Notes under the pieces: model-generated
What the model was told of the DNA's origin: nothing
Databases searched by the model: none
What the model saw: only the letters and a program-made list of their open reading frames with translations
Source: Burkholderiaceae bacterium
GTDB lineage: Bacteria; Pseudomonadota; Gammaproteobacteria; Burkholderiales; Burkholderiaceae_D
Assembly (NCBI GenBank): GCA_030157545.1
Contig: JAOAUN010000035.1
Coordinates: forward strand, 69,447-133,446
DNA: 64,000 nucleotides
Reading direction: 5' to 3'
Shown: positions 24,657-36,878 of the stretch, one piece after another
Numbering within the stretch: position 1 is the first letter of the stretch
Layout of the letters: each line of letters starts with the position of its first letter
Translations under genes and position numbers: made by a program

Positions 24657-25829
24657 ATGCGTCGTTTCTGGCTTTTATTTTCGCAAACTGTCACGGTGAT
24701 CCTTGCCATCTGGTTCATTGTAACGACCCTCAAGCCCGAATGGATTTCTCGCAGTTCGCAAGACCTGCGTATTGAATCGCGTTCGGTACCAATACAGGAA
24801 GCGACGGGCTCAGCAGCGTCGCAGAATTCCTATCGTTCCGCCGCTAGTCGGGCAATGCCTTCCGTGGTCAATATTTTTACGACCAAGGAAGCAAAACAAA
24901 AGCCGCACCCGTTCAATGATGATCCCCTCTTCAAGCGCTTCTTTGGCGATGGACTCGGTTCGCAAGATGAACGGCAGTTCAGTCTAGGCTCAGGCGTAAT
25001 CGTTAGCACCGAAGGTTACATCCTGACCAACAATCATGTGATCGAAGCCGCTGATGAAATTGAAGTCGCGCTCGCAGACGGACGCAAGGTGTCGGCAAAA
25101 CTGGTCGGCACCGACCCCGAGACTGACCTGGCTGTCATAAAGATCAATCTGAAGGACCTACCAGCGATCACATTGGGGAAACTGGAAAACACGCAAGTCG
25201 GTGACGTTGTACTCGCAATCGGCAATCCTTTCGGCGTTGGACAGACGGTCACGATGGGCATTGTCTCTGCGCTGGGTCGCAATCATCTGGGAATTAACAC
25301 CTTCGAGAATTTTATCCAGACCGATGCCGCCATCAATCCGGGCAATTCAGGCGGAGCACTGATCGACACGCATGGCAATCTGCTCGGCATTAACACGGCG
25401 ATTTACTCCCGTAGTGGCGGCTCGCTTGGCATAGGTTTTGCGATTCCTTCCTCTACCGTGAAGACGGTGATGGAGTCGATCATCAAGAGTGGCCAGGTAG
25501 TGCGCGGCTGGATCGGCGTCGAGCCGCAAGATATTACGCCTGAACTGGCCGAGAGTTTCGGACTTGAAAAAACCTCGGGCACCATCATCGCCGGTGTGCT
25601 CAAGGGCGGCCCGGCTGACAGGGCCGGCATCAAACCCGGCGATATTTTATTGTCGGTTTCGAATACGCCGGTGAGCGATACGATCTCCATGTTGAACCTG
25701 ATCGCGCAATTAACACCGGGCGAAAAAGTAAGGCTCAATGTGCTGCGCAAGTCGCGCGAACTGCCGCTCGACATCGTCGTGGGCAAGCGACCACGCATGT
25801 CGCGTGCGCCAGATGCTGACAGCGAATAA
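24657..25829 (+). CDS. Membrane-anchored HtrA/DegS-like serine protease
   Basis: 390 residues. One N-terminal membrane anchor (residues 5-23), no cleavable signal, then a trypsin-like domain with His127 (TNNHVIEA), Asp157 (DPETDLAVI) and Ser231 (NPGNSGGAL), and a single PDZ domain (about 280-375). One PDZ plus an anchor is the DegS/HhoB layout, so it may sense misfolded envelope proteins and cleave an anti-sigma factor; no rseA-like gene is in view. Often found near petABC in Burkholderiales. Confidence 0.93.
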   Translation: MRRFWLLFSQTVTVILAIWFIVTTLKPEWISRSSQDLRIESRSVPIQEATGSAASQNSYRSAASRAMPSVVNIFTTKEAKQKPHPFNDDPLFKRFFGDGLGSQDERQFSLGSGVIVSTEGYILTNNHVIEAADEIEVALADGRKVSAKLVGTDPETDLAVIKINLKDLPAITLGKLENTQVGDVVLAIGNPFGVGQTVTMGIVSALGRNHLGINTFENFIQTDAAINPGNSGGALIDTHGNLLGINTAIYSRSGGSLGIGFAIPSSTVKTVMESIIKSGQVVRGWIGVEPQDITPELAESFGLEKTSGTIIAGVLKGGPADRAGIKPGDILLSVSNTPVSDTISMLNLIAQLTPGEKVRLNVLRKSRELPLDIVVGKRPRMSRAPDADSE

Positions 25830-25854
25830 ACATTTATCACTTTTGACAAGCCCC

Positions 25855-26538
25855 ATGCACCTGCGCGACCTGACTCAATTCCTGCACGAACTGGAGCAAA
25901 ACAACAACCGCGCGTGGTTCGTGATGAATAAGCCCCGCTACGATATTTTGCGTGCTGAATTTCTGGAACTGGTCACCGAACTTATCGCCGGCATCGTCAA
26001 ATTTGATCCAGCGATGGCAGGCTGCAATCCGAAGAAAGCGCTGTTTCGCATCAACCGCGATTTGCGTTTCCGGCCTGGCGGTGATCCGTACAAGACCACG
26101 TTTTCAGCAGCAATGACTGCCAGCGGCCTGAAAAAGCCCAGCGAAGGCGGCGGCCCATTTTATTATTTCCAACTCAATGCACATGGCGAATTATTCTCCG
26201 CTGGCGGCGAGTACATGCCGCCAGCTAGCAGACTGCGCGAGATACGGCAGCATATCGTGGCAGACCCGAAAGGCTTGAACGCGATACTTAAGGACAAGGG
26301 TTTGCAAACTGTTTTTGGCGGCCTGCAGGAAGAGGACAAGCTGGTTCGGCCACCAAAAGGATTTGATGCCGGCGAGCCGCACATAGAACAGCTGAAGCTG
26401 AAAAGTTTTGTTGTGCGCAAAAGAATCGGCACGGGAAAAATCATCGGGCCTGATTTGCCGGCGCTGATACTGGCAGACTTCAAGGCGGCGCAGCCATTGG
26501 TCAAATGGCTGCGCGCGGCAGGCACAGGCAGCGACTGA
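25855..26538 (+). CDS. DUF2461 / TIGR02453 family protein
   Basis: 227 residues beginning MHLRDLTQFLHELEQNNNRAW (shortened), a typical start for this family, with FRINRDLRFRPGGDPYKT near residue 60 and YYFQLNAHGELFSAGGEYMP near 100. The function is not established. The start at 25855 avoids overlap with the protease gene. It converges on tatC with no gap (26538/26539). Confidence 0.9.
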   Translation: MHLRDLTQFLHELEQNNNRAWFVMNKPRYDILRAEFLELVTELIAGIVKFDPAMAGCNPKKALFRINRDLRFRPGGDPYKTTFSAAMTASGLKKPSEGGGPFYYFQLNAHGELFSAGGEYMPPASRLREIRQHIVADPKGLNAILKDKGLQTVFGGLQEEDKLVRPPKGFDAGEPHIEQLKLKSFVVRKRIGTGKIIGPDLPALILADFKAAQPLVKWLRAAGTGSD

Positions 26539-27303
26539 TCAGGCCGCCTCTTCCGGCGCCTGCGTAACTTTGACAAACAGCGGCGAGACCAGAATACCAA
26601 CCTCATACAGCAGGCACAGTGGCACGGCGAGAAATAGCTGGCTCATGATGTCGGGTGGCGTGACGACAGCGGCAATGACGAAAGCGCCCACAATGACATA
26701 AGGCCGGATTAATTTGAGTTTTTCTACTGTCACCAATCCCATGCGGACCAGCACCACGACCACCACCGGCACTTCAAAAGTGAGGCCAAAGGCCAGGCAC
26801 ATGGTCATGACGAAATCGAAATAGTTTTCGATATCCGGCGCCACTGAAATTGATTTCGGCGCAAACTCGTTGATGAACTTGAAGACCGTGCCAAACACAA
26901 AGAAATAACAAAACGCGACACCGGCAATGAACAGCAGCGACGACGATATGACCAGCGGTGCGACCAGTCTTTTTTCGTGAGTATAGAGACCGGGAGCGAC
27001 AAATGCCCACGCCTGATACAAGACCCAAGGCAGCGAGATGATCACGGCAAGCATCATCGTCACTTTCATCGGCACCATGAATGGCGTGATGACACCCGTG
27101 GCGATCATTTTTGAGCCTTCAGGCAATGCATGCATCATGGGCTGCGCCAGAAAATCGTAAACCGCACTGGCGCCGGGCCAGATCGCAAACAATACGATGA
27201 ATACAGCTAAAACGACAATGGAGGCGCGCACCAGCCGCGTCCGCAGCTCGATCAAATGCGTAATGAAGGTTTCCTGCATGCCTGGCTGATTGTCGTCTGA
27301 CAT
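26539..27303 (-). CDS. tatC: Twin-arginine translocase subunit TatC
   Basis: 254 residues with six membrane segments and TatC signatures: FITHLIELRTRL at the N-terminus with the key Glu in HLIELR, and the P-x-x-x-F region near FAPKSI. TatC recognises twin-arginine signals. It abuts tatB without a gap (27304/27303). The Rieske protein PetA in this window is a likely client. Confidence 0.97.
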   Translation of the reverse strand: MSDDNQPGMQETFITHLIELRTRLVRASIVVLAVFIVLFAIWPGASAVYDFLAQPMMHALPEGSKMIATGVITPFMVPMKVTMMLAVIISLPWVLYQAWAFVAPGLYTHEKRLVAPLVISSSLLFIAGVAFCYFFVFGTVFKFINEFAPKSISVAPDIENYFDFVMTMCLAFGLTFEVPVVVVVLVRMGLVTVEKLKLIRPYVIVGAFVIAAVVTPPDIMSQLFLAVPLCLLYEVGILVSPLFVKVTQAPEEAA

Positions 27304-27807
27304 TTAATTGAAGAAGCTGACTGACTTGCTGAGGGGCCGATAGCGCGCCACGCGGGCCGCACCGGACATTACATGCGTCTTGCGACCACTCTGGCGCTTG
27401 AACCACATAGGCAAAGACGAATTGTGCGCAAGTTTCTTCTTGCGGAAAATCCGGTTTTTGTGGGCCAGTTCATGCGCGCTCGGCGTATGCGACCAGGTAT
27501 TCGGGGGAGAGTAAGAATCGTTGGCTTCGCTGATCGCTTCGGTCAGACTTTGCTCGGCTTCTGCGATATCTTCGGTCAAGGTCTTGTTTACCGTCGCCGC
27601 CGCATCACGGATGTTTTCCTGCATTTTGCGCAGTTCATCCATCTGCATTTCGCGATTGACTTCAGCCTTGACGCTGCTGATATAGCGTTGCGCGCGCCCG
27701 TACAGGGTACCCGCCATACGGGCGACCGCAGGCAGTTTCTCGGGACCGATCACGATGAGCGCGACCGCACCGATGAGTGCGATTTTTGTGAGGCCTAAAT
27801 CAATCAT
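27304..27807 (-). CDS. tatB: Twin-arginine translocase subunit TatB
   Basis: 167 residues: a short N-terminal membrane helix (IALIGAVALIVIGPEKLP, with the conserved Glu and the GPEKLP hinge), an amphipathic helix, and a long charged tail ending with a basic stretch. TatB bridges TatC and TatA. Middle gene of tatABC. Confidence 0.95.
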   Translation of the reverse strand: MIDLGLTKIALIGAVALIVIGPEKLPAVARMAGTLYGRAQRYISSVKAEVNREMQMDELRKMQENIRDAAATVNKTLTEDIAEAEQSLTEAISEANDSYSPPNTWSHTPSAHELAHKNRIFRKKKLAHNSSLPMWFKRQSGRKTHVMSGAARVARYRPLSKSVSFFN

Positions 27808-27881
27808 GGGGACTAAGAGTCAGAAACGGACTATGCAATATGCAGGCGGGCACAGGGAGTGCTCGCCTGATTCGCGTCGTT

Positions 27882-28103
27882 TTAGCTCTTGGATTTTTCC
27901 TTGGCTTCGACGTCGATCGTGGACTTGTCTGCAACCTTGGCGGTATCAGCAGGCTTGTCTTCTTCAGCGCCCTTAATGCCGTCCTTGAAGCCCTTGACGG
28001 CTTTGCCGAGGTCACCACCGATATTGCCCAGCTTTTTGGTGCCGAATACCAGCATGACGATTACCAGCACGATAACCCAGTGCCAAATGCTAAATGAACC
28101 CAT
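27882..28103 (-). CDS. tatA: Twin-arginine translocase pore subunit TatA
   Basis: 73 residues: an N-terminal membrane helix starting [20 protein letters not shown], the [10 protein letters not shown] hinge, an amphipathic helix and a Lys/Asp/Glu tail. Polymers of TatA form the export path. 74 bp upstream of tatB, downstream of hinT. Confidence 0.96.
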   Translation of the reverse strand: MGSFSIWHWVIVLVIVMLVFGTKKLGNIGGDLGKAVKGFKDGIKGAEEDKPADTAKVADKSTIDVEAKEKSKS

Positions 28104-28158
28104 TATTTTCTCCTTGCAGAACCCGCAGGTTCAAAATTCATAAAATCTGCTGACCAGC

Positions 28159-28530
28159 TTAACGCTGACCGTGCCATGGTCGCGGACCACCCATCACATG
28201 GAGGTGCAGATGGTACACCTCTTGGCCGCCATCTGGTCCTGTATTAAACAGTGCCTTGAAACCGCCGCTGGGCTCGCCTTCTGCCGCTGCGTTAAAACCG
28301 CAGCCGAATTCTTGCGCCAGTTTTGGAGCCAACAGCATCATTTTACCCAACAATGCCGCGTGATTATCACTGCTATCAGCCAGAGTCGGAATGTGTTCAC
28401 GTGGCACGATCAGGAAATGTACAGGTGCAGCCGGATTGATGTCGTGAAAAGCGATCAGGTCCTGGTCTTCATAGACCAGCTTGGCCGGAATTTTGCCCGC
28501 CGCTATCTTGCAAAAAATGCAGTTATCCAA
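28159..28530 (-). CDS. hinT: HIT-family nucleotide hydrolase HinT
   Basis: 123 residues with the histidine triad HLHLHV near 107-112 and N-terminal CIFCKIAAGKIP. HinT hydrolyses purine nucleoside phosphoramidates. The start codon is TTG at 28530: it gives the usual MDNCIFCKI and has AGGAGA 8 bp upstream, while no ATG or GTG fits. Sits between hisE and tatA, as in related genomes. Confidence 0.93.
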   Translation of the reverse strand: MDNCIFCKIAAGKIPAKLVYEDQDLIAFHDINPAAPVHFLIVPREHIPTLADSSDNHAALLGKMMLLAPKLAQEFGCGFNAAAEGEPSGGFKALFNTGPDGGQEVYHLHLHVMGGPRPWHGQR

Positions 28531-28572
28531 AAGCTGTCTCCTACTGTTTAATTGTAATAGTTGGCAGATGAT

Positions 28573-28941
28573 TTACTTGCGGCCTTCCGACAGCTCGCGT
28601 TCTTTGAGCTTGCGGTTGGCCATTTCTTCTATGCCTGACAAGCCCTCGCGGCGCGCCAGTTCGTCCAGCACTTGCTGCGGCGTGATGTCGAAGCGCGCCA
28701 GCATGATGAGCGAATGAAACCACAGGTCGGCGCATTCATAGACCAGCTTGGCAGGGTCAGCCCCGGCGCGCACGTCTTTGGCGGCCATGACAGTCTCGGT
28801 GGCTTCTTCACCGATTTTTTTCAGGATCGCGTCATCGCCTTTTGAAAACAGGCGCGACACATAAGATTTTTCCGGGTCACCACCGGCTTCAGGCTTGCGC
28901 GTCGCGATGACTTCAGCCAGGCGTTGGAGGATATCGCTCAT
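28573..28941 (-). CDS. hisE: Phosphoribosyl-ATP pyrophosphatase
   Basis: 122 residues of the MazG-like all-helical fold, with [11 protein letters not shown] (metal-binding Glu) near 45 and [13 protein letters not shown] near 69. Second step of histidine synthesis: removes pyrophosphate from PR-ATP. Encoded separately from HisI, one base downstream of it. Confidence 0.96.
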   Translation of the reverse strand: MSDILQRLAEVIATRKPEAGGDPEKSYVSRLFSKGDDAILKKIGEEATETVMAAKDVRAGADPAKLVYECADLWFHSLIMLARFDITPQQVLDELARREGLSGIEEMANRKLKERELSEGRK

Positions 28942-28942
28942 A

Positions 28943-29347
28943 TTATTTGTAGATGTGGTCCGGATTTTTCAGCACAGGATCGACCGCCAGCCAGTCGACT
29001 TCGCCGTCATTGTCGTCTAATTTCTGGAAGAAACAGGAATGGCGGCCCGTATGGCAGGCAAGGTCGCCGACTTGCTCGATTTTCAGCAGTACTACGTCTT
29101 CATCGCAATCGAGGCGAATCTCGCGCACGATCTGGAAATGGCCTGACTCCTCGCCTTTGTGCCAAAGTTTCTTGCGCGAGCGGCTCCAGTACACGGCCTG
29201 CCCCAGTTCGACCGTGCGCGCCAGTGCGTCGCGGTTCATCCAGGCAAACATCAGCACATCGTTGCTGCCGACTTGTTGAGCGATTACGGGCACCAAACCC
29301 TGCTCGTCCCATTTGATTTTATTGAGCCACTTTGTTTTTGTACTCAT
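28943..29347 (-). CDS. hisI: Phosphoribosyl-AMP cyclohydrolase
   Basis: 134 residues, monofunctional. Motifs: [28 protein letters not shown], the metal site [10 protein letters not shown] and [10 protein letters not shown] with zinc-binding cysteines. Opens the purine ring of PR-AMP in the third step. Overlaps hisF by 4 bp. Confidence 0.97.
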   Translation of the reverse strand: MSTKTKWLNKIKWDEQGLVPVIAQQVGSNDVLMFAWMNRDALARTVELGQAVYWSRSRKKLWHKGEESGHFQIVREIRLDCDEDVVLLKIEQVGDLACHTGRHSCFFQKLDDNDGEVDWLAVDPVLKNPDHIYK

Positions 29348-30108
29348 GCCAGTCTCATCGGTATGCCTTGGGCGGCCATGAATTGTTTGGCTTCCTGCAC
29401 GGTGTGATGACCGTAATGAAAAATGCTGGCAGCCAGCACCGCATCGGCATGGCCGAGTTTGATGCCATCGGCCAGATCTTGCAAGCCGCCTACGCCGCCG
29501 GATGCAATAACAGGTATTGATACGGCATCCGATACGGCGCGCGTCAGGTTCAAATCGAAACCGGAACGGGTACCATCGCGGTCCATGCTGGTCAGCAGGA
29601 TTTCACCGGCGCCCAGCAATTGCATTTTTTGCGCCCATTCGACGGCATTGAGGCCGGTGGCGCGCCGGCCGCCATGGGTGAAGACTTCCCAGTGGCCGGA
29701 CTCGCCGCGTTTGGCATCAATTGCCACGACAATGCATTGCGAGCCGTATTTGCCGGCCGCATCGGCGACGAGCTGCGGGTTCGTAATGGCGGAGGTGTTG
29801 ATGCTGACTTTGTCGGCGCCGGCATTGAGCAAGCGGCGCACGTCGTCCACGACACGCACGCCACCACCTACGGTCAGTGGAATGAAAACCTGCGAAGCGA
29901 CGGCTTCGATGATGTGCAAAATCAGGTCGCGCTCATCGGAAGATGCGGTAATGTCGAGAAAGGTCAGCTCGTCGGCACCTTGTTCGTCATAGCGCCTGGC
30001 AATTTCGACCGGATCGCCGGCATCGCGCAATTCGAGAAAGTTGATGCCCTTGACGACTCGCCCTGCGGTGACATCCATGCAGGGGATGATGCGCTTTGCC
30101 AGTGTCAT
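29344..30108 (-). CDS. hisF: Imidazole glycerol phosphate synthase cyclase subunit HisF
   Basis: 254-residue TIM barrel, with catalytic Asp in [16 protein letters not shown] near residue 11 and Asp in the strand-5 region (VAIDAKRG, near 130), plus the phosphate-binding GGV and ASGGVG loops. It works with HisH to form IGP and AICAR. Three bases after hisA. Confidence 0.98.
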   Translation of the reverse strand: MTLAKRIIPCMDVTAGRVVKGINFLELRDAGDPVEIARRYDEQGADELTFLDITASSDERDLILHIIEAVASQVFIPLTVGGGVRVVDDVRRLLNAGADKVSINTSAITNPQLVADAAGKYGSQCIVVAIDAKRGESGHWEVFTHGGRRATGLNAVEWAQKMQLLGAGEILLTSMDRDGTRSGFDLNLTRAVSDAVSIPVIASGGVGGLQDLADGIKLGHADAVLAASIFHYGHHTVQEAKQFMAAQGIPMRLA

Positions 30109-30111
30109 GGA

Positions 30112-30897
30112 TCAGTCTTCGTCTTCTTCAAGATCACCGCTCAATGCATCGGCACGCTCTTGCGCGGAGCGCAACTCCAGCGTGCCTTCATAGATGGAGC
30201 GGCCGCAGATAACGCCTTCAATCCCTTCGTCCTGCACGGCGCACAAGGCTTCTACATCTTTGATGGTGTGAACGCCGCCTGAAGCGATGACCGGTATTGT
30301 CATGCTCTGCGCGAGCTTGACTGTGGCTTCAATGTTGACGCCTTTCATCATGCCATCGCGACCGATGTCAGTGTAGACAATCGCTTCGCAGCCGTAGTCT
30401 TCAAACTTTTTCGCGAGGTCGATGACTTCATGGCCGGACAGCTTGCTCCAGCCGTCAGTGGCCACCTTGCCGTCTTTGGCATCGAGTCCGACGATGATCT
30501 GGCCGGGAAACGCGCTGCAGGCATCATGCAAAAAGCCCGGGCTTTTGACGGCCGCCGTGCCGATGATGATGTAGGACAGGCCGTCATCAAGATAGCGTTC
30601 GATGGTATCGAGGTCGCGAATGCCGCCGCCGAGCTGGACAGGGATCTCGTCGATATCATTTTCCAATGCATACGCGCGCACGGCAGCGATGATGGCTTTG
30701 ACGGCCGGCTCGTTCTTTGGCTTGCCGGCAAATGCACCGTTCAAATCGACCAGATGCAGGCGGCGCGCTCCTTGCGCCAGCCAATGGCGGGCCATTTGGC
30801 CGGGATCCTCGGAAAAGACGGTGGCCTGTTCCATGTCGCCTTGCTTCAAGCGAACGCAATGGCCATCTTTCAGATCAATAGCAGGTATGAGCAGCAT
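30112..30897 (-). CDS. hisA: ProFAR isomerase HisA
   Basis: 261-residue TIM barrel with [15 protein letters not shown] (catalytic Asp8-equivalent), QLGGGIRD and VIASGGVHT phosphate loops. The acidic tail GDLEEDED is slightly longer than usual. Isomerises ProFAR to PRFAR in the fourth step. 76 bp after hisH. Confidence 0.97.
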   Translation of the reverse strand: MLLIPAIDLKDGHCVRLKQGDMEQATVFSEDPGQMARHWLAQGARRLHLVDLNGAFAGKPKNEPAVKAIIAAVRAYALENDIDEIPVQLGGGIRDLDTIERYLDDGLSYIIIGTAAVKSPGFLHDACSAFPGQIIVGLDAKDGKVATDGWSKLSGHEVIDLAKKFEDYGCEAIVYTDIGRDGMMKGVNIEATVKLAQSMTIPVIASGGVHTIKDVEALCAVQDEGIEGVICGRSIYEGTLELRSAQERADALSGDLEEDED

Positions 30898-30973
30898 GGC
30901 TACGGAAGTAAAAAGTGAGTGGGTTGAATAAAAAAATCAGCATTGACAGCATTTGAAACGGACAAACGTCAAA

Positions 30974-31612
30974 TCAAGGATTCCAATGTACAAAATTTTT
31001 GTAGAGCTGCAAACCGGCCGCGGCGCTTTTTTCCGGATGAAACTGCGTCGCAAAGATATTATCGCGTCCGGCAGCACAGCAAAACGGCTTGCCGTAATTC
31101 GTTTCAGCCAGTACGTGAGCCGGATTGTCCGGCACTGCATAGTAGCTGTGCACGAAATAAAAATAGCTTTGGTCGGCAACCCCGTTCCACATCGGATGGG
31201 TACTGAGCTGCCTGACCTGGTTCCAGCCCATCTGCGGCACCTTGAAGCGCGAGCCGTCTTGCTGAATCTGGTCTTGCAAATCAAAACGCACGACCTTGCC
31301 CGGCATCAGGCCCAGACAGGCGGCGTCGCCCTCTGCACTCGAGTCAAACAACATCTGTTCGCCAACGCATACCCCGAACAAGGGCTTGTTGCGTGCTGCT
31401 TCCATCACAGCCTCCAGCAGACCGGATTCGCGCAATGAGCGCATGCAATCGGGCATCGCACCCTGCCCCGGCAACACGATGCGATCTGCATTACGGATAT
31501 CGTCGGGTTCGCCAGAAATGCGAACTTCAGCCTCAGGCGCCACATGCATTAAGGCCTGCGCTACCGAGCGCAGGTTCCCCATACCGTAATCAACTACCAG
31601 GATTTTGTTCAT
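30974..31612 (-). CDS. hisH: Imidazole glycerol phosphate synthase glutaminase subunit HisH
   Basis: 212 residues of class I glutamine amidotransferase fold. The nucleophile Cys is in [12 protein letters not shown] near residue 86, with catalytic His and Glu in ATQFHPEKS near 192. It supplies ammonia to HisF. The start at 31612 ([13 protein letters not shown]) is the family start; an in-frame TTG four codons upstream is less likely. Confidence 0.97.
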   Translation of the reverse strand: MNKILVVDYGMGNLRSVAQALMHVAPEAEVRISGEPDDIRNADRIVLPGQGAMPDCMRSLRESGLLEAVMEAARNKPLFGVCVGEQMLFDSSAEGDAACLGLMPGKVVRFDLQDQIQQDGSRFKVPQMGWNQVRQLSTHPMWNGVADQSYFYFVHSYYAVPDNPAHVLAETNYGKPFCCAAGRDNIFATQFHPEKSAAAGLQLYKNFVHWNP

Positions 31613-31647
31613 GAAAAAGATCAACCTTCACCGCAAACGGCAAAGAA

Positions 31648-32244
31648 TCAAAGACTGCCTTTGGTCGATGGAATGGTGCCGGCAGCGCGTGCATCCTGTT
31701 CGGCTGCCATGCGCAGCGCACGGCCAAAAGCCTTGAACACGGTTTCGCACTGATGATGTGCATTCTCGCCGCGCAGGTTGTCGATGTGCATACTAACCAG
31801 TGCATGGTTAACGAAGCCCTGGAAAAACTCATGCGTCAGGTCGACGTCAAATGAACCAATCATCGAGCGTTTGAACGGCACGTGGAATTCGAGGCCGGGA
31901 CGACCTGAGAAATCAATCACCACGCGCGACAGCGCTTCATCCAGCGGCACATACGCATGGCCGTAACGACGGATACCTTTCTTGTCGCCCATAGCCTTGG
32001 CAAAGGCCTGACCGAGGGTGATGCCGACGTCTTCCACCGTGTGATGGGCGTCAATATGCAAGTCGCCTTTGGCCGAAATGTCGAGATCGATCAGCCCGTG
32101 TCGTGCAATCTGGTCCAGCATGTGGTCAAGAAACGGTACGCCGGTATCGAGCTTTTGCACACCGGTGCCGTCGATATTGATCGCGACCCGGATCTGGGTT
32201 TCGTTGGTGTCGCGGACGACTTCTGCTTTGCGTGGCATGGACAT
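31648..32244 (-). CDS. hisB: Imidazoleglycerol-phosphate dehydratase HisB
   Basis: 198 residues, the monofunctional IGPD form without a phosphatase domain. Metal-binding motifs: [28 protein letters not shown] and [15 protein letters not shown]. Dehydrates IGP to imidazole-acetol phosphate. ATG at 32244 is chosen over 32238; a longer reading would overlap hisC. Confidence 0.97.
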   Translation of the reverse strand: MSMPRKAEVVRDTNETQIRVAINIDGTGVQKLDTGVPFLDHMLDQIARHGLIDLDISAKGDLHIDAHHTVEDVGITLGQAFAKAMGDKKGIRRYGHAYVPLDEALSRVVIDFSGRPGLEFHVPFKRSMIGSFDVDLTHEFFQGFVNHALVSMHIDNLRGENAHHQCETVFKAFGRALRMAAEQDARAAGTIPSTKGSL

Positions 32245-32257
32245 GGTGGTGGATTCT

Positions 32258-33346
32258 TCAGGACTGCAGGCTGGAAGCCAGCGCTGCTTCAAATTGCGCA
32301 TTTTCAGCTGGGGTGCTTACGGTAATGCGTAAACAATTATCCAGCAACGGATGCATTTTACCGACATTTTTAACCAGCACCTTGTGTGCCAGCAGCCGCT
32401 CGAAAACGGCGCTGCCGGAAAGACCGGGGCCAGCTATGCGGATGAGAATGAAATTGGCGGCCGAAGTAAACACTTCCACCGCCGGCAGCGCCGCCAGCGC
32501 CGCAGACATCCGGCTGCGTTCAGCACGAATTGCGGCGGCCTGCGCATCGAGCACATCGCTGTGTTCGAGCACAAATTCGGCCGTTGCCTGCGTCAGCACA
32601 TTGATATTGTAGGGCGGGCGCACCTTGTCGAATTCGTTCAGCAATTCAACGGAAGCTGCCATGTAGCCGAGCCTTATGCCGGCGAGTCCGAGCTTGGAGA
32701 CTGTGCGCATGACCACCATATTCGGGAACTCGGCCAGTCGCGACATGAAACTAGTACCGGCGAACGGCTGGTAAGCCTCGTCAACAATGACAATGCCGGT
32801 GTCGCCAACGGCATGCAGGATGGCAAGCATGGCATCGGCGTCAAACAGATTGCCCGTCGGGTTGTTCGGGTAAGCCAGGTAGGTAATGGCCGGCCTGTGT
32901 ATTTCAATTGCTGCCAGCATCGCCGGCAAGTCCAGCGCGAAGTCGGCTTTGAGCGGCACGCCGATAAATTCGAGACCGGCGAATTGCGCCGACATCGCAT
33001 ACATGACAAAACCGGGCAGCGGCGCGAGCACCTTGGCGCCGGGCTTGGCACAGGCCACCGAGACGATGGAGATCAGTTCGTCGGAGCCATTGCCAAGGAC
33101 GACATCAAAACCGTCCGGCACGCCGAGTTTGGCGCAAATGGCAGTTTTCAGTTCGGCATAGGACGGCACCGGATAGCGGTTCAGCGCGACTTGGGCGAGT
33201 CGCTCGCCCAGTTCTTTTTGCAATGCAGGCGGCAGCGTGTACGGGTTTTCCATCGCGTCGAGCTTGACGAAGCCGGCTGCGTCCTGCACATGGTAGGCCG
33301 ACAGCGCGCGCACGTCGGCGCGGATGATATTTTCAATCAGCGACAT
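32258..33346 (-). CDS. hisC: Histidinol-phosphate aminotransferase HisC
   Basis: 362 residues, fold type I PLP enzyme: [11 protein letters not shown] near the start, [16 protein letters not shown] near 162, VDEAYQPF and the PLP-lysine in [14 protein letters not shown] near 222. Start at 33346 ([12 protein letters not shown]) overlaps the end of hisD by 14 bp. Confidence 0.97.
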   Translation of the reverse strand: MSLIENIIRADVRALSAYHVQDAAGFVKLDAMENPYTLPPALQKELGERLAQVALNRYPVPSYAELKTAICAKLGVPDGFDVVLGNGSDELISIVSVACAKPGAKVLAPLPGFVMYAMSAQFAGLEFIGVPLKADFALDLPAMLAAIEIHRPAITYLAYPNNPTGNLFDADAMLAILHAVGDTGIVIVDEAYQPFAGTSFMSRLAEFPNMVVMRTVSKLGLAGIRLGYMAASVELLNEFDKVRPPYNINVLTQATAEFVLEHSDVLDAQAAAIRAERSRMSAALAALPAVEVFTSAANFILIRIAGPGLSGSAVFERLLAHKVLVKNVGKMHPLLDNCLRITVSTPAENAQFEAALASSLQS

Positions 33347-34691
33347 TATTGTTTTCGCTCTCAATGAGCCTGTACTCGGCTGAACGGGCGTGCGCCTGCA
33401 GACCTTCGCCATAGGCGAGTTCGGCTGCGACCTTACCCAGCGTTTGGGCACCGGCCTGACTGACGTGAATGATGGACGAGCGCTTCTGGAAGTCATAGAC
33501 GCCGAGCGGCGACGAAAATCTTGCAGTGCGCGAGGTCGGCAATACGTGATTCGGCCCGGCGCAGTAGTCCCCCAGCGATTCGGATGAATAGCGGCCTAGG
33601 AACATGGCGCCGGCATGGCGGATTTTATCGGCCCACTGCTGCGGATTGTCTGCCGAGATTTCCAGATGCTCGGCGGCGATCTGGTTGGCGATCTCGCAGG
33701 CTTCTTCCATGCTGCGCACTTTGACCAGCGCGCCGCGATTGGTGAGCGAAGTGCGGATTACATCCTTGCGCGGCATGTCGTCAATTAAAGCGTTGATGCT
33801 GTCCTGTACACGCGCCAGATAGGCGGCATCGGGACACAGCAATATTGATTGCGCCAGTTCGTCATGCTCGGCTTGCGAAAACAAGTCCATCGCGACCCAG
33901 TCAGGATCGGTGCTACCGTCGGCAATCACCAGAATTTCAGACGGGCCGGCAATCATGTCGATGCCGACGGTGCCGAAGACGCGGCGCTTGGCAGCGGCCA
34001 CGTAGGCGTTGCCGGGGCCGACAATTTTGTCGACTTGCGGAATGGTCGTAGTGCCATAGGCGAGCGCGGCAACAGCTTGCGCGCCACCAATGGTAAAAAC
34101 ACGATCCACGCCGGCAATGGCAGCAGCGGCCAGCACCAGCGGGTTTTTGACGCCGTCCGGCGTCGGCACGACCATGATGATTTCGGCCACACCGGCGACC
34201 TTGGCCGGTATTGCATTCATCAGCACGGACGATGGATAGGCCGCTTTGCCGCCGGGGACGTAAATGCCGACACGGTCCAGCGGCGTGACCTTTTGGCCCA
34301 GCACCGTACCGTCGGCTTCGGTAAAGGTAAAACCATCGGAGCCGCATTCGCGTTTCTGGCGCTCGTGATACGAACGCACACGGTCTGCCGCCGCCTGCAA
34401 AGCAGCGCGACGCACCGGCGCAAGCGAGTCCAGCGCAGCTTGCAGTTCTGCCTGCGGAATTTCCAGCGCGGCCATGCCATCTGCGCTCAGCCGGTCAAAC
34501 TTGTTCGTGTAGTCCAGCACGGCGGCGTCGCCGCGCGCCTTGACATCGGCCAGTATGCCGGCGGCGGCACGGTCGATCGCATCGTCCTCGGACGCTTCGA
34601 ACGCGAGCACGGCCATCAGCTGCGCCGTAAAGGCTGCATCTGTTGAATCGAGCTGGCGAATAGTAATCGCGGTGGCGGTGGTAGCTGACAT
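33333..34691 (-). CDS. hisD: Histidinol dehydrogenase HisD
   Basis: 452 residues with the HisD blocks [20 protein letters not shown] (position ~140), [17 protein letters not shown], and the catalytic Glu-His pair in [10 protein letters not shown]. The zinc- and NAD-dependent enzyme makes histidine from histidinol in two oxidations. 17 bp after hisG. Confidence 0.98.
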   Translation of the reverse strand: MSATTATAITIRQLDSTDAAFTAQLMAVLAFEASEDDAIDRAAAGILADVKARGDAAVLDYTNKFDRLSADGMAALEIPQAELQAALDSLAPVRRAALQAAADRVRSYHERQKRECGSDGFTFTEADGTVLGQKVTPLDRVGIYVPGGKAAYPSSVLMNAIPAKVAGVAEIIMVVPTPDGVKNPLVLAAAAIAGVDRVFTIGGAQAVAALAYGTTTIPQVDKIVGPGNAYVAAAKRRVFGTVGIDMIAGPSEILVIADGSTDPDWVAMDLFSQAEHDELAQSILLCPDAAYLARVQDSINALIDDMPRKDVIRTSLTNRGALVKVRSMEEACEIANQIAAEHLEISADNPQQWADKIRHAGAMFLGRYSSESLGDYCAGPNHVLPTSRTARFSSPLGVYDFQKRSSIIHVSQAGAQTLGKVAAELAYGEGLQAHARSAEYRLIESENNNVAD

Positions 34692-34708
34692 AGTCGTTTT
34701 GTGTGCGT

Positions 34709-35361
34709 TTACTTGGTGCGCTGTGAAGCCTGGGCCAGGCTGTCGAGTATGGGTTGCAGTTTTTCGCGCTTCAATTTTAGCGCGGCCTGATTAACCACGA
34801 GGCGGGACGAGATATCCATGATGTGCTCGACTTCAACCAGATTGTTGGCGCGCAGCGTGCTGCCGGTCGATACCAGATCAACAATCGCGTCAGCCAGACC
34901 GACGAGCGGGCCCAGCTCCATCGAGCCATACAGTTTGATCAGGTCGACGTGCACGCCCTTGGCTGCGAAGTGCTGACGCGCCACTTGCACGTACTTGGTG
35001 ACGACGCGCAGCCGCGCGCCATGCCTGACCGCATTCGCGTAATCAAAATCCTTGTGCACGGCCACCGACATCCGGCATTTGGCGATTTCCAGATCGATAG
35101 GCTGATACAGCCCTTCACCGCCGTGTTCGAGCAACACGTCTTTGCCGGCCACGCCGAAATCCGCAGCGCCGTATTGCACATAAGTCGGCACATCCGATGC
35201 GCGCACGATGATGACTTGCACCTGCGGGTCGTTGGTCTGCAAGATCAGCTTGCGCGATTTTTCTGGATCTTCGGACACCACAATGCCGGCTGCTTCCAGC
35301 AGCGGCAGGGTCTCTTCGAAGATACGGCCCTTGGACAGGGCAAGCGTGAGTTTCTGGTCCA

Positions 35362-35362
<1 letters not shown>
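34709..35362 (-). CDS. hisG: ATP phosphoribosyltransferase, short form HisG
   Basis: 217 residues, so the short HisGS type that lacks the C-terminal regulatory domain and needs HisZ for activity and feedback. Begins [24 protein letters not shown]-binding region [20 protein letters not shown] (residues ~155-174). No hisZ is in this window; in Burkholderiales it usually sits elsewhere. One-base overlap with murA (TAATG). Confidence 0.97.
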
Positions 35363-36848
<1,486 letters not shown>

Positions 36849-36878
36849 GGGTTGACCTTTGTTGAATTGTTGGGTGTT

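Noticed and set aside
33849..34646. Plus-strand open frame of 265 codons opposite hisD
   Set aside because: Antisense to well-supported hisD; His/Arg/Gly-rich translation typical of a GC-rich shadow frame.
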